DNA from: Coturnix japonica
Lineage: Eukaryota > Chordata > Aves > Galliformes > Phasianidae
NCBI RefSeq assembly: GCF_001577835.2
Contig: NC_029547.1
Span: 64,967,227-65,031,226, forward strand
DNA: 64,000 nt
Direction of reading: 5' to 3'
The notes beneath the pieces are model-generated. The model ran no database searches. It saw only the letters and a list, made by a program, of their open reading frames with translations, and had not been told where the DNA came from. The position numbers were made by a program, and so were the translations under genes. Positions 26,201-38,200 of the stretch are shown in pieces. The stretch's first letter is position 1. Each line of letters starts with the position of its first letter.

Positions 26201-29200
26201 CTGTGGCTTACATTCTGCAGCCAAAGGAATAGAGAAGAAGGCATTGGCAATGTCAATGGTGGAATACCATTTGGCTGCTTTTGACTCCAGCTCGTACTGG
26301 AGTTTCAACATGTCTGGTACAGCAGCACTCAATGGCCCTGCTGTCCCAGTAGCAAAGCAACCAGGCAAGGAGACCTTCATCTTGACACCGTGTAAACTCC
26401 TTTCTTGAGCCTTGGATTTCAGTCAACTTCAGGGGTCGACAAACAGTAATTTCCTCCTCATCATCAGTCTCTTCTTCATGCCTGTGTTTTTCCTTTTGAC
26501 CTTCTCAGTGCCAATCCAGACCCAGCACCTGGATCTTCTGCTGCCTCCTCCTCTGCTTCTCCTTCTTCTCATCCTAGACACAAGGACACCCGTTTCCATT
26601 TCTTCCTTCCACAGGGGCAACTGATATTGTTACTGGTGCCTCCTGTGACTGATCAGAGTTGACTTGGGGATTTTCTTTTTTGGCTTGAATCTCAGATCGG
26701 AAACTCTCTCTCTCCAGAATAGTATTATACAGAGCACGGAATGCATAAGCCAAACCCCAAATAAGGTTTACCTCCTTAGATCTTTGACCCAAATACTCAA
26801 TTTCTCAGGGTCCCTCATGTGTTCAAGAGTGAAATCCCACAACACTGTGGGTCCCCACGCTTCTAAGATTTTTCCTAAACCTTTCCATTTTCCCTGCCAG
26901 TCAGCATTCTCTGGTTTTCGAGGAGACTTCTGCATAGAGCAAATGTATTGGAGTACATTCAGGGAGACTGATAACATGCACACGCATATGAGCATGAGTA
27001 TGACAAGTATTAACACTGGCTTGGTTTTCAAAAACTGTGCAGCAATCTGAGAAGATAGCCTGGAAACCGGATTGAACATCGTGGTGTTTGTAAAATTAGC
27101 TGCTGTGAAATTAGCAATTGTGAAATTAGCCATTGTAAAATTAACTATTCCATCTGGGATGTAAGGGCCGCATTCTCCACCAAAATTTGGGAGCGAGATT
27201 ATATATGTCCTCCTCCCATGACTTATCTCTGGCCGCGAAGTCCTTTGGGATATGTAGTTTTCTTCTGTGAGCTGAGTATTTGGGACGTTGTTATTCCACG
27301 GAACTGAGTATGAACCTTTTAATGATCCATACTGCACATGATGTTATGATGTGGAATATTGACAGCAACATTATAAAACCATGACAAAACCCAAACATAA
27401 AGGCTCTTACTATAACGATCAAGTTTGAGAGCTTCCTTCACTCTGAATCAGGGAGTTACACACATTATGTCTGGCTCATTTTATTCTGAAAGTGGTCTGT
27501 GGACAAGCTCCAAATAGCTGCACACAATTTCCTTCTCCTCTCTAAGATAAGGAAATTGAAGGCTCAAATAAAACTGCATGCTAAGAGAGCCTCTGGAACA
27601 TGTGCCAAACACTGCTCCAACAGACCTGAAAGCTACGCACAGCACAGCGTTCTTAAAGCTAGCAAGAAGGAGAGCACCCCTATCTACCCCAAAACAAGGA
27701 GGAACAACGATCAAAAAGCAAACATTTACATGTGCCTGCAGCAGGCTGAGCCAGCATTTGAGCCTAATGCATATTCCCTCTACAAAGATAAAAATCCAAC
27801 ACCCTCTGCGGCTAGACCATGGTTTTAAAATCCCTTGGAGAGGATTTCACTCTGCTGTAGCTAACAAGTTTATAAGGGAGGTACAACTTAAGCATGAATT
27901 CTTAGTCCTGAAACAAATGAATTCTCCAGAAAGAGAAGTCTGGAAGTCTGTTCCTATGTGTATTTACTCATTTTCTTCCTTTCAAAGGCACCAATGTTTC
28001 ATTTATTTTTGAGCACTCCTTTTACACCAGCAAAAAACTCTTGGCTTGCACTGCTCTTCTGTGGCTGCTTCACCCAACACTTCAAAGTTCGCCTTTCCCA
28101 TTGTGCCTCTTCCAGCCTCTCACTATCTCTCCCAAAGAAGCAATCAAATCAACAACACTAGCATAGAAGGTGGTTGTGTTACAAGCCTTTAAAATGTGCC
28201 CCATGATAGCCATGGATGACCAGCAGCTAAGAAGCAAAAACCAAAAGATAAGTAAGTTCGTGCAAGCTGGAAGCCTCAGTCTCTCAATCTCTGCTGGTCT
28301 GATGCCCTCCTGCACATTCCAATCACAGTACAGCTGGCTCAAGTCACCACACACAACTACATGGCTAAAGGAAGCAGAGGTTTGGTGTGGATTTTGTGTG
28401 TGTGAGGTTTGGTGAGTTTTTGTTTTGTTTTGCTTTTATTTTTATTTTTCCTTTTGGTTGGTTTCTTTGTTTTTAGTATTTAAGTTTTCCTAGTTCTCAC
28501 TAGAAGCAAATTAATTACCTTTAACTTAATTGCGCCCTGCAACATCTGTAACTTGGCATACACAGCAACACACACATGCAAGGCACAGCGACAGCAGCGA
28601 GACACAAACTTTATCTCAGATGTAAGCTCCAAACTTACAACACTGTGCACAGAAACAGAGAGACACCTTCCACACAGACACCTGCAATGGCCTGGAAAAA
28701 AAGGAGGATTTTGCCATACAGCACCATGCAGCCAACAGCTATAGAAAGGGATCTGGAGTATGTGTTACAACTAAAAGAATAACAGCACAGTGTTGCACGT
28801 ACGCCTACAAGTAATTCACTACAGCAGAGAGCAAGCAATGACAAGACATGGAAGAAGGAAAAGAAGACAACACGGTGCAGTGGTCAAGTTTAAAAACACA
28901 ATTTGAAATTCTCATCCAGGAGCATGCTTTGGAAGTCTGGGCCAAGCAGCTCACTGGTGCAGCTCTGCTGCAGTCCAATTGAGGCCTTTCATTCTGCCCA
29001 TGATGGGACAAAATCACTTGCTTGGCACTGGACTGGTGACACTGCTGGTAGAAAGCAGCGTCCTGCATCAGGCAAGCCCTGCATTTCTTAAGATGTCTCA
29101 TCCCTTTACCCTGGCTGTACTCTAAGGGCCTGGTCTGTTTTTTCCTCTTTTAAAACCAGGAAGAGTACATTCCTAGCAGCACTGCATGCTGTGGCATATC

Positions 29201-32200
29201 TGTATTTAGAGGAAGAAGCGTTCCCTTTTTGCCTCATTTAAAACAAAGTTAATATACCAATAAGCAACAAGAACTAGCTCGAATTCCTGATTTCTGCTTA
29301 TAAGGCTTATATGTTTGCATTTCAGAAAGAAAGCACTCACAAAATGATAAATTACTTGGAGTGCTGGCATTCCCAGCTGTCTTGCAGCTTGCTAAAACTG
29401 AACAGCAAGAATCCCATGCAGCAAACAAACAAACAATCAAGAAACCTACAAAGAATAAAAACTCATGAATTTTATAGTCACATTACACGTGTGACCAAGA
29501 GGAACTTAGATCCATTTCACACTGTCTTTTACAGTTTGCCAAGCCACTTTCCAAAGAACAAGTGTATACTCTTTCTATATTCTGTGAAATGCTAGGAATC
29601 ATCTCAAGTACTAAATGGCACCATTTCACCTGCAATGAATAACTCTATCTAAATTCCACTAAAGAATAGGCACAGCATGTGCTCATACTCAGTCTCCACA
29701 ATGGCAAACATCAGAATGGAGACCGTGATGATTCAAAGAGCAACCTTAGGTATATCATATAAGGACACTGCTTAGACTTCTCTTCCCAAGAAGAGACACC
29801 AACACTTCAAATATAGAAGAGCCCAACCTACACCTGTGGGTTTGAAAAGGGAGAAGATATCTTAAAGATTGTTTTCCAAGCAAACAGTGTCACCAGTGCT
29901 CTGTGATTATGGACAACATGAAAATTAAATGCATGAGTTTAAAAAAAAAGAAAAAAAATTTAAAAGTCAACTGGATTCTCCTAAAAGTGTTGAAAAATGT
30001 AAATGTCCATTGCCAGCCCCAAACTCAGCTTTAGGAGGGGTGCTTAGGAGGAAAGAAAAAGCTGAGAGGAGTGGCTGCAAAACAACGCTTTAACCTTAGC
30101 CAAATGAAGGGTGTTTTCTGCAAGAAGAGCAGATCAGGGCACCATTCTGAGAGCTCTGGGGGAGTCCTGAGCTGTTTCTTTCTTTTATGACACCTTCAGT
30201 CTTTGCCTGCTGCAAAGGAACGCCCACACTCTATTAACCGCTGCGTTCCTCACGCTGAGTGTGAAATGCAGGTTTATGTTTGCTTCAGCTCATCCCTTTC
30301 TTGAAAGAAACATTATCCTTAATGGTTGCCCACATGCCCATCGATACTACGGCAACATTTTAATACTATTTTGTTTTGACAAAGCACTGCACAAAAATAA
30401 TGACACTGTACTGAACTGACAGACTCAGAAACACCTGCTCAATTAACCAGGTGTATCTTTCAGTCTGCTCCTTTATCAGACATCATTAAGAGGGCTCGGG
30501 GAAAACAAAGAACTGTGTGACCTTCTATTTGAAAGCAACGGGAAAAGGGGAGCTCTAATTGTTAAGAAGATAAGTGCAGTAACTACTCCTCACATCTAGT
30601 AAAACAAGCAGCTTTTACTAAAAACAGAGTGTCTAAACTCCTGAAAATTAAAAAGCTTGAGCATAGACCTTGGTTTTGTTGTTTTGTTTTAAGGGGAACA
30701 GTGAATTTACATTATCTGTACCTATCCAGTATGTCTGGCAGTGCGCGGACACAAAAAAATATAGCTCTAACCTTAAACCCAGTACCAGTCCAGTTGACCT
30801 TTAAGTCAGAATGAAAAGCTTTCTTAAGTTCTTTGCTGTACCTCTGCTTGCTGCAAAAGTCACTCTGTGGACTTGACCACTGACAGGTATCTATATGCTA
30901 ACCAGCAACATTTGAGATCTGAAGACCTCACTATCTAGAACCAAAACAAGATGTGAAGCATTTCTACCTCTCCAACCAAAAGACCTCCTCTGTGAGGCTG
31001 CAAACAATGAACAGAAAGTTGTTTAGACATCAAGAAGTGAGATATGCCATTGGTTTACAATGGTTCAAATGAAGAGTGTCGGCTGTTGTCTCTCCTGGAT
31101 CTGCTAAAACACCGCAGGACTGCAATGAAAGAAGGTTTAATTCCTGGCACACGATGACACAGCTACAATATTCAAGCAGAATCAAAAAAGGGAGGAAAAA
31201 AACATTTTAAATACTCAAGATCTGCATCATCCAGCAATGCCACACAGATGACAACACAGCCACACTACAGGCTTCCTTCTAATTACACCAACATACTAAT
31301 TACATTAATATTACAGAAGATGCATTAGAATAACAGATTTTGTTTCCATTCAGTATGCAAGGATTTATGCAAACAACACTTTATAATATACAATTAAGGT
31401 TTTTTTTTTAAAAAAAACCCCACTGTATAGGATTTTTACAAGAACCTGCGTTCCCATTTCAGCTGAAAAGCAAAGAGCTCTGCTGGTTCTGGCCCTTTCA
31501 CAATACAACAAATTGCACAAGAGCACATTCTCTGCTACATAACAATTTCTCAGCCATTAGCCATGCATTTTCATCAGCAATGGACAGGAGCCTGCATGGT
31601 GATGCCCTGTTCCACAGCTGCTATGAGCGCGTTACTGCTAGGAAGGTGATGCCCGTGCATTTAAACTTTCACTGTGCTGGCATCTGCTGTTTGGATGCCA
31701 ATGGGAGCATTTTTTCCCCCTGCATGGAGTAATTCAACTACTGAGCTTCATATGCATTTCCATGTCAGAGTGCCCCTCTGCTGCCACCTGTCACACAGTA
31801 ACAAGGTGTGACAGTACCAAACTTCTGACAGCAAAAAGGTCACACCTCAGAGAGCAACGCGACCACAACACCTGTAACATCAGAAGCAAAGAAAGCAAAG
31901 ACAGCAGCATAACCTAAACATTCAAATGTGTTCTTTAAAGCTCCCATTTCCATATGATTTTCATTGTGCAAATCCGAAATGGCTGGGAAGATGATTTGCC
32001 TATGATGTGCCTCTGCCCAACACTCATTATGGGAAACAGAGGGAAAACAATTCCTTCCCAGCTTCAGCACTCTCCTGAAGTTCATGGAAAGGGTATGAAG
32101 ACATTAGCAAAGCATTTATCTCCCCCAGCTAACAAGTCAGATAGGAAGATAACACAGGACACTCTATCTGTCTGCTGGAAGGGTGACAGACTACTGTGAA

Positions 32201-35200
32201 GATGGCAACGCCTGCAATAAGCTGATGGTATAGATCTCAATGGAGCAGGAATACCACAAATAGGTCTTTCCTGTCCTGCTGTCAGTGGTGTTAACATAGT
32301 AGTACATCTAAACCCTGCGAAAAAAACAGCCAGCTACTACTGCAGAACTGGGAAATGAGTTCTAGAAACCCCCGCAATCAACTCTTTGAAATTCTCCTCC
32401 CTTCCAATGCAGGGGGGGATGTGAGAGCATTTGTTTTCTTATGGCTCCTCGGAGGAGCCTCTGCCTCCTTCCTCACACAGGGCTGACTGTGCTGCACACT
32501 GAGTTGGACCGTGTCACAGCAGGTTCTTGTTTCTACTCGTGATGAAGAGCGAGATGAAGGTGGGATAACAGGCCAAAGGGGAAGTGCAGCACAAGAAGGC
32601 TGCTCCCCATGGACAGCCTCCTCACACTTCCTATACTGTCTCTCACAAGGAGGTCACCCACAGTGCATTCGGCACCTTCCAGGCACCCAGCCTGGGGGCT
32701 AAGATACCCACCTTGTCAAAGCTGACAGCTGCAAAACCAGGGAGGCTCTCAGTCCATACATACAAAGCAATGCCAGAAGACCAGACTGTCTGGGTGTGGG
32801 GAGGGGGGTGAGGGGGGAAGTGAGCAGACCTCCACTTGGAGTAACACAGTTACCAGTGGGCTCCTGTGAAACTGCAGCTGAGGAAGGCAATGGAGTGTGT
32901 ATAGAGCTCAGTCACCTCAAGGCTGTCCACACCACATACTGGAACAGGGCTGGAATGAAGATAACTAGCAGTTTGATTCCTTTGAGCAACAGTCAGCCAA
33001 GCGATGGCAAGCACAGCATTTACTTATCAAACCAATTTCAGGGAACAGCTGAATAAATCAAAGCGTCACGTAAGTGAAGGCAACGACATCTGAACTTTGA
33101 AAACTGGGACGGGGACAAATGTGAACATGAAATGCAAATAGATTCAGGGTGTGTCTTGCACATGACTCTTCCGGAGCACTGCGGAATGTGGTTTTATAGT
33201 GGGCAGTTTTTCCAGCATGAAGTCTAAAAGCCGAGATGAGGTTTCTTTTAAGATGCATGGCATGCATAAAATACTTCCAGTGTATCTGTGTAAAATCTGA
33301 TCACCTCATCCCTGAATTACAGAGACAGCTGAGTACAGTCAGAGTCTGTATACCATGATACCACAAAGTGATACGAGTCCTCAAGCTAAGTGCACCTTAA
33401 AGCCCTGAGCAAAACACTGAAAGACTATTAGCACAACCTCCAAATAGCCACAGCCTCCAGTTCTTCAATCACCCAATAATCGCCATCAATGGAAAACAAT
33501 GCAATGCAAACAGCATGAATAGGGCAGGACAACAAAGCTGCTGACATCTACACCTGGGTGCCCAACAGGACTTGAAATAAACAGGCAATGGCTACAAACA
33601 GGGTGCCACAAAGTCAAATGTGTTCTCTGTGAAATGCCTTGTCTTTGAAATTAAAACCTTCCCACTGTTCTTATCACAGAATGAATAAGATCCGTGCTAT
33701 CCTAAGTCGTCTAATTAACCACATCAGGAGGACTGAGAAGACATTTTACCCACGCAGATACCATTCAGCCCAAGTCAATCTAATACATTACATTAAAAAA
33801 ACAAGCAAAACTCTGACACGTACCTGATCTACTGATTCTGTCAATCTTGTCCAAGCTAGGAGAAGAGATTCGAAACCGGGGGCTGCTCTGATTTGAGGAT
33901 TCAGAACCTGCATCAGCAAACGAGTCTTCAACTGTGAACAGTATATCCTTCACACATTTGTGACACAAGTTGTGCTGACAAGGAAGGATCAGCGGGTGGG
34001 TGAACAACTCGTTGCAGGCTGGGCAGATGAGCTCTCTTTCAATACTTTTGGTAGGAACCTTTGACAGAAAGAGGAGAAAACCAAGCAGAAAGCACAAGTT
34101 GTAAGACACTCCATGCTCATAGAATCACAGAATGGCCTGGGTTGAAAAGGACCACAATGATCATCTGGTTTCAATCCCCTGCTGTGTGCAGGGTCACCAA
34201 CCAGGCTGCCCAGAGCCACATCCAGCCTGGCCTTGAATGCCTGCAGGGATGGGGCATCCACAGCCTCCTTGGGCAACCTGTTCCATTGCATCACCACCCT
34301 GAGGGATGCTGTCCCTACTCATGCCACCCAAGCCCAGCTCTGCAGAATGATGGCTGGTTTTAGCTGCCTTGTGGCAGTGCTCTGGTTAACACTGCAAACA
34401 AATCTTTATTAACATTTATGAGAGTCCTTGCAGCTGAAAAGCACACGGCTTCTACGCGAACTTGGTTCATCTTTAGGTTATGTCTGCATTGCAGGGAAGG
34501 AAAGGAGACAAGTAAGATTAATTGCACCTTGGGACGTAGCGGCACGAAGGCAACCACGCTTCTTAACAATAGCAAGCCACACATTTAACTCAGCTTCCCT
34601 GCTCGTCACTTAGGGGAAAATTAAAAATAAGCGTCCAATTGGGCAGACAGCGGCTGTAAGTCGCTGTCGGGCACCGGAGCTGCTGTGGTTTACCCAGGGT
34701 AGAACTGGAGCCCTGCACAAAAACCCGGTACCGTGCGGGTGGGTTCCCCGCCGGGAGGAGAACCGATGCCAGCCACCCATCACCGGCAGCACGGCAGCAC
34801 GGCAGCACGCCGCCGCCCCGCGCTCACAGCCATTCGGAGATAAACCCCCGGAGCCGTCAAACAAACAAAAAGACATAAAAATACCAATACCCCAATACAA
34901 AATATCCCAAGCGCGGCTCAGCCCGACAACCCCCCGGACAAAGCCGCCCCCAGCCCGGCGCTCACCTCGGTCTCCAGCCCGTCGCCCTCCATACCGGCCC
35001 CTCCTCCTGCCGCAGCGATGGAGACGGACCGGGCCGAACCGCCTTTCCGGACCGAACGGCGGCAGCGCACAATGGCGGGACGCGGTACCTGGCAGCCGCT
35101 GCGCCGCGGGGGGCGGCCACGCCCAGGGAATGAATGGCAGCGAGCGGCCGGCAGGGGGCGCCGCGATCGGTGACAGCCAGATGTTTGCAGCTGCACGAAT

Positions 35201-38200
35201 CCTACACTCGTGCTTTGGCATTGACCAGGTTTCTGCTGTATGAAGCAGCACAGTGCAGCCCTAAATAGATCGGGATATCCTGGCAGCTCTACTGCCTTCA
35301 GCATACACGTTTGAGGCCGCTGGGAAGCTCTTAAATCCAAATTTTGCAAGGCTGTTTTTCTTTCATGCTGCTTTTCCACCCAGGGCTCCTCTCCTGAGCT
35401 GGCTGGCAGCAGAGCCAGTGTGTACACAGCAGGAATAGAGGATGCCTGTGAGGTTTGTTCCTGACCTACTGGACAGAGCAGGCATTGTCCTGGGGACTGA
35501 GCCACCACAGAGACCCTTTTCACTCTGGGCCATGGAAGTAGGTTATGTTGGGATGGATGCAACAGGGTTTTAGCACACATTAATCTATGTGTAAGTTGTC
35601 TGCAGTGGGATCTTCTCTTCTTAGCCCTGAGGAGCTCAGCCTTGAAGATCACTGTTTTCCCTAGCGTTTTGTCAGTCATGCAGGTTGGACAACATGCAGC
35701 TCAGCAGTAAGAATGGATTTGATGCTGCCTTAAAGAAATGTGCCTGCTCTGCCTTACAAAGGCAAGCTCACCTTTGCCTTCTTGATGATTGTCCTTCAGC
35801 TATATCTCACTGACATGGGTGTATCTAAGTGAAAGTAAGGATGGTGTGAGGATTTCTGGCCTTAAATATAAAACTGTCAAGCCCTAGTGCTCTGGTTTGG
35901 CTTGTTTATCTGCCCTGCAGGGATGTGCTACAGGCCCATGATCTTCATGGTTCAATGGGTTTCCTATTGAATCCTATAACCTGATCAGCTGGACAGAACA
36001 AATTTGGAAGGTCACATTGCTGCTGCACAGAGCGCTCAGCCAATAAAGACTGTGCTCATCAAACTACCACAATACTGAGGTAATGCTCAGCTTTGGGAAC
36101 TATTCTCCTTTGGTCAGTGTATCTTTGCTTTTTCACCTTGTGCCGTGTGTACTGCATTCTGCTTCATGCATAGGATGCCTGGCAAGCAACAGCATCAGGG
36201 ATACAAGGACCAGATACAGGCAACAGTCTGCAGAGCAGACACTGCTGTTCCCCTCCATCCTTTGTAATCGCTTGCTGAACAAATGAAAGAACTGTCATGA
36301 AAAGGTTTCTGGTAGCATCCATTTTTCTATGGAAATGCTTCTAGATTTTTTCAAGAGAAATATCATTTAAACTATTCCTTATAAATCACAGATCACAATG
36401 AGAGTAGAAAAAGATGGCAGAGTGGAGTGAATGAATGAGACAATAGCAAAAGAGCAGGGATTTCCTTTAAAAAATGGAGCGTGCTAAGGTCCACATCTCA
36501 ACAAAATCAACAGCTGTTTCTTAGGGATCCACACCAGGGTTGCTGCCCTGGATCTGAAATTCACACTAGGTTTATATCGGTTTATCTATTTCATTCTACT
36601 TGTAGGACAAGTATTGTTATCAATTACAGCATCAGGAACTTTTTTGTTTACAGTCGTTTTGAAGTAAAGCCCAGAGGAGAAGCAGATGCATTCCACTGAA
36701 GGAAAGATGAGTTAAACAGTTTTGAATTGGTAGAGGATGAATAGCTGTAAGAGGATTTTTGTGCCCAACTTCTGCAGAAGGAAACTTTCAGAGGAGGAAC
36801 AGAGAGAAAACAAGGAGCCTGACTTCTTTCCAGTAATACTTGGTCATTTTGAGACAGCAGAATGACCTTCTTCCCTGTGATTTAAATATGGATTTGAGAG
36901 ACCAGAGAGGTCATACGATCTCCCAGTGCCTCTGTGCTTCTGCTATAAAATGTTGACCTATCTCACATGGATATTTTGGAGTGCTCAGAGGCTGTGATGT
37001 CTGTGACAGTTGCCCTGGGGGCCTTGAATATCTCACAGAGCATTGTTTAAGTCCATAGAGATGTGAGCATATGGATTACGTGAGGATTGACTTCTTGGGG
37101 CCAGGAATGTTGCATGCATCTTTGTGTTGCGGGTGCAGTGTGCAAGTTGTGTGTGTGAAACAGTCATGGGAAAATAATTAGTGCCAGCCATTAAAAAGGA
37201 CAACAAGTTTGTGAAGCAGTATTCCCCTGGGGAACAGCGCTATGCAATGATTTGCCCTGGTTTGGTGGCTGACAAGCTGAGTGGAAAAACAGCATGACTG
37301 CCAGAAGAGATCATGTTCCCAGCCTCCAGGAGCTGATGTATGGGGAACCATCCCCCTGGGACATCACTGCACAGTGCAGAGTGTGGCTGCAAGGTGCTGC
37401 CAGCACATCCTCTTTCTGCAGCAGGAGTACCTTGCGTGAAAACTAGCTGTTTAGCTGTTAACGTGCAGCACGTTCATCCCATAAAGCTGTGTTTCACAAA
37501 CTTTATTGATGTGAGAGGTTGGGAAGGGGAAAACTGGAGAGACGGGGTCTCTAAGCAATACTACCCTGCCCCTGTGCACATATGGTTTAGTGTGCAAAAG
37601 TGTCCTTTTGCTGGCATGATTTATGTCACCTGAGAAAGAGGCTTCATCATTCTGGCAGTATCTTTGAGCTCCTGGTAACATCAATAAACTACAAACGATC
37701 CGTAATCTAAAACCTCAGTCTGGAGATAACAACATGCAAAAGGAAATGCAGCAGGTGAGAGGCCTCTGCACTGGGCCTCACAGAGCCTCACACACAGCTC
37801 CCATCGCTATGGAAAGTCCACTAAGGTCGAGCAGCTGCTGCGACTCCTGTTTCCTTCATGAATGTCAAGAATCTCAGGGGATGAAGCTTGGCAGGGCGAT
37901 GCTCTGTGTGCAGAGAACAGAGCTGTTTTCAGTCAACACACACATCTCACTGCGACGTGCTAACTCGGCTGTCTATCACAGCATATGCTCTTATGGAGGG
38001 AAGCCTGATTCAAGCTGCCAGCACGAGCTGCTCAGCTGCAAGAAACAGGGCAGGCATGCCACTTCCTCACAGGGAAAGCAGGGGAAAAAGACATTTCTTG
38101 CCTGAAGCCCTTTATGATTTTGTGCATTGTTGCCCTGATCTCAGCTGGGATATCCTGATATCCTGATATCAGTGTCTGGAGGGGACAGAACCAGTACAGC

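Larger units (their letters stand above)
23723..27386 (-). mobile_element. ERVL-type endogenous retrovirus fossil (chicken GGERVL-like), LTR to LTR
   Basis: The element lies in TRIM36 intron 2, in the same orientation as the gene. Its outer ends are TGTCACGG at 23,723 and CCATGACA ending at 27,386, flanked by identical 5-bp target copies AAACC (23,718-23,722 and 27,387-27,391). In element order there are a 5' LTR, a leader or gag-like region, pol (reverse transcriptase, RNase H, integrase) and a 3' LTR. No env was recognised, as is usual for ERVL. It is broken, with several breaks, and short for a full provirus. By eye about eleven mismatches in roughly 170 aligned LTR bases (about 6%) separate the two ends. 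That suggests insertion on the order of ten to twenty million years ago at typical avian neutral rates (inference). Confidence 0.93.

Noticed and set aside
31405-31425. T9/A8 palindrome
   Set aside because: Adjacent homopolymers give trivial self-complementarity.
34610-35679. Two long overlapping minus-strand frames (213 and 253 codons)
   Set aside because: They lie across the CpG island, where stop codons are rare. The peptide is low-complexity arginine/proline-rich, and the real coding start is the 9-codon exon 1b in a third reading.
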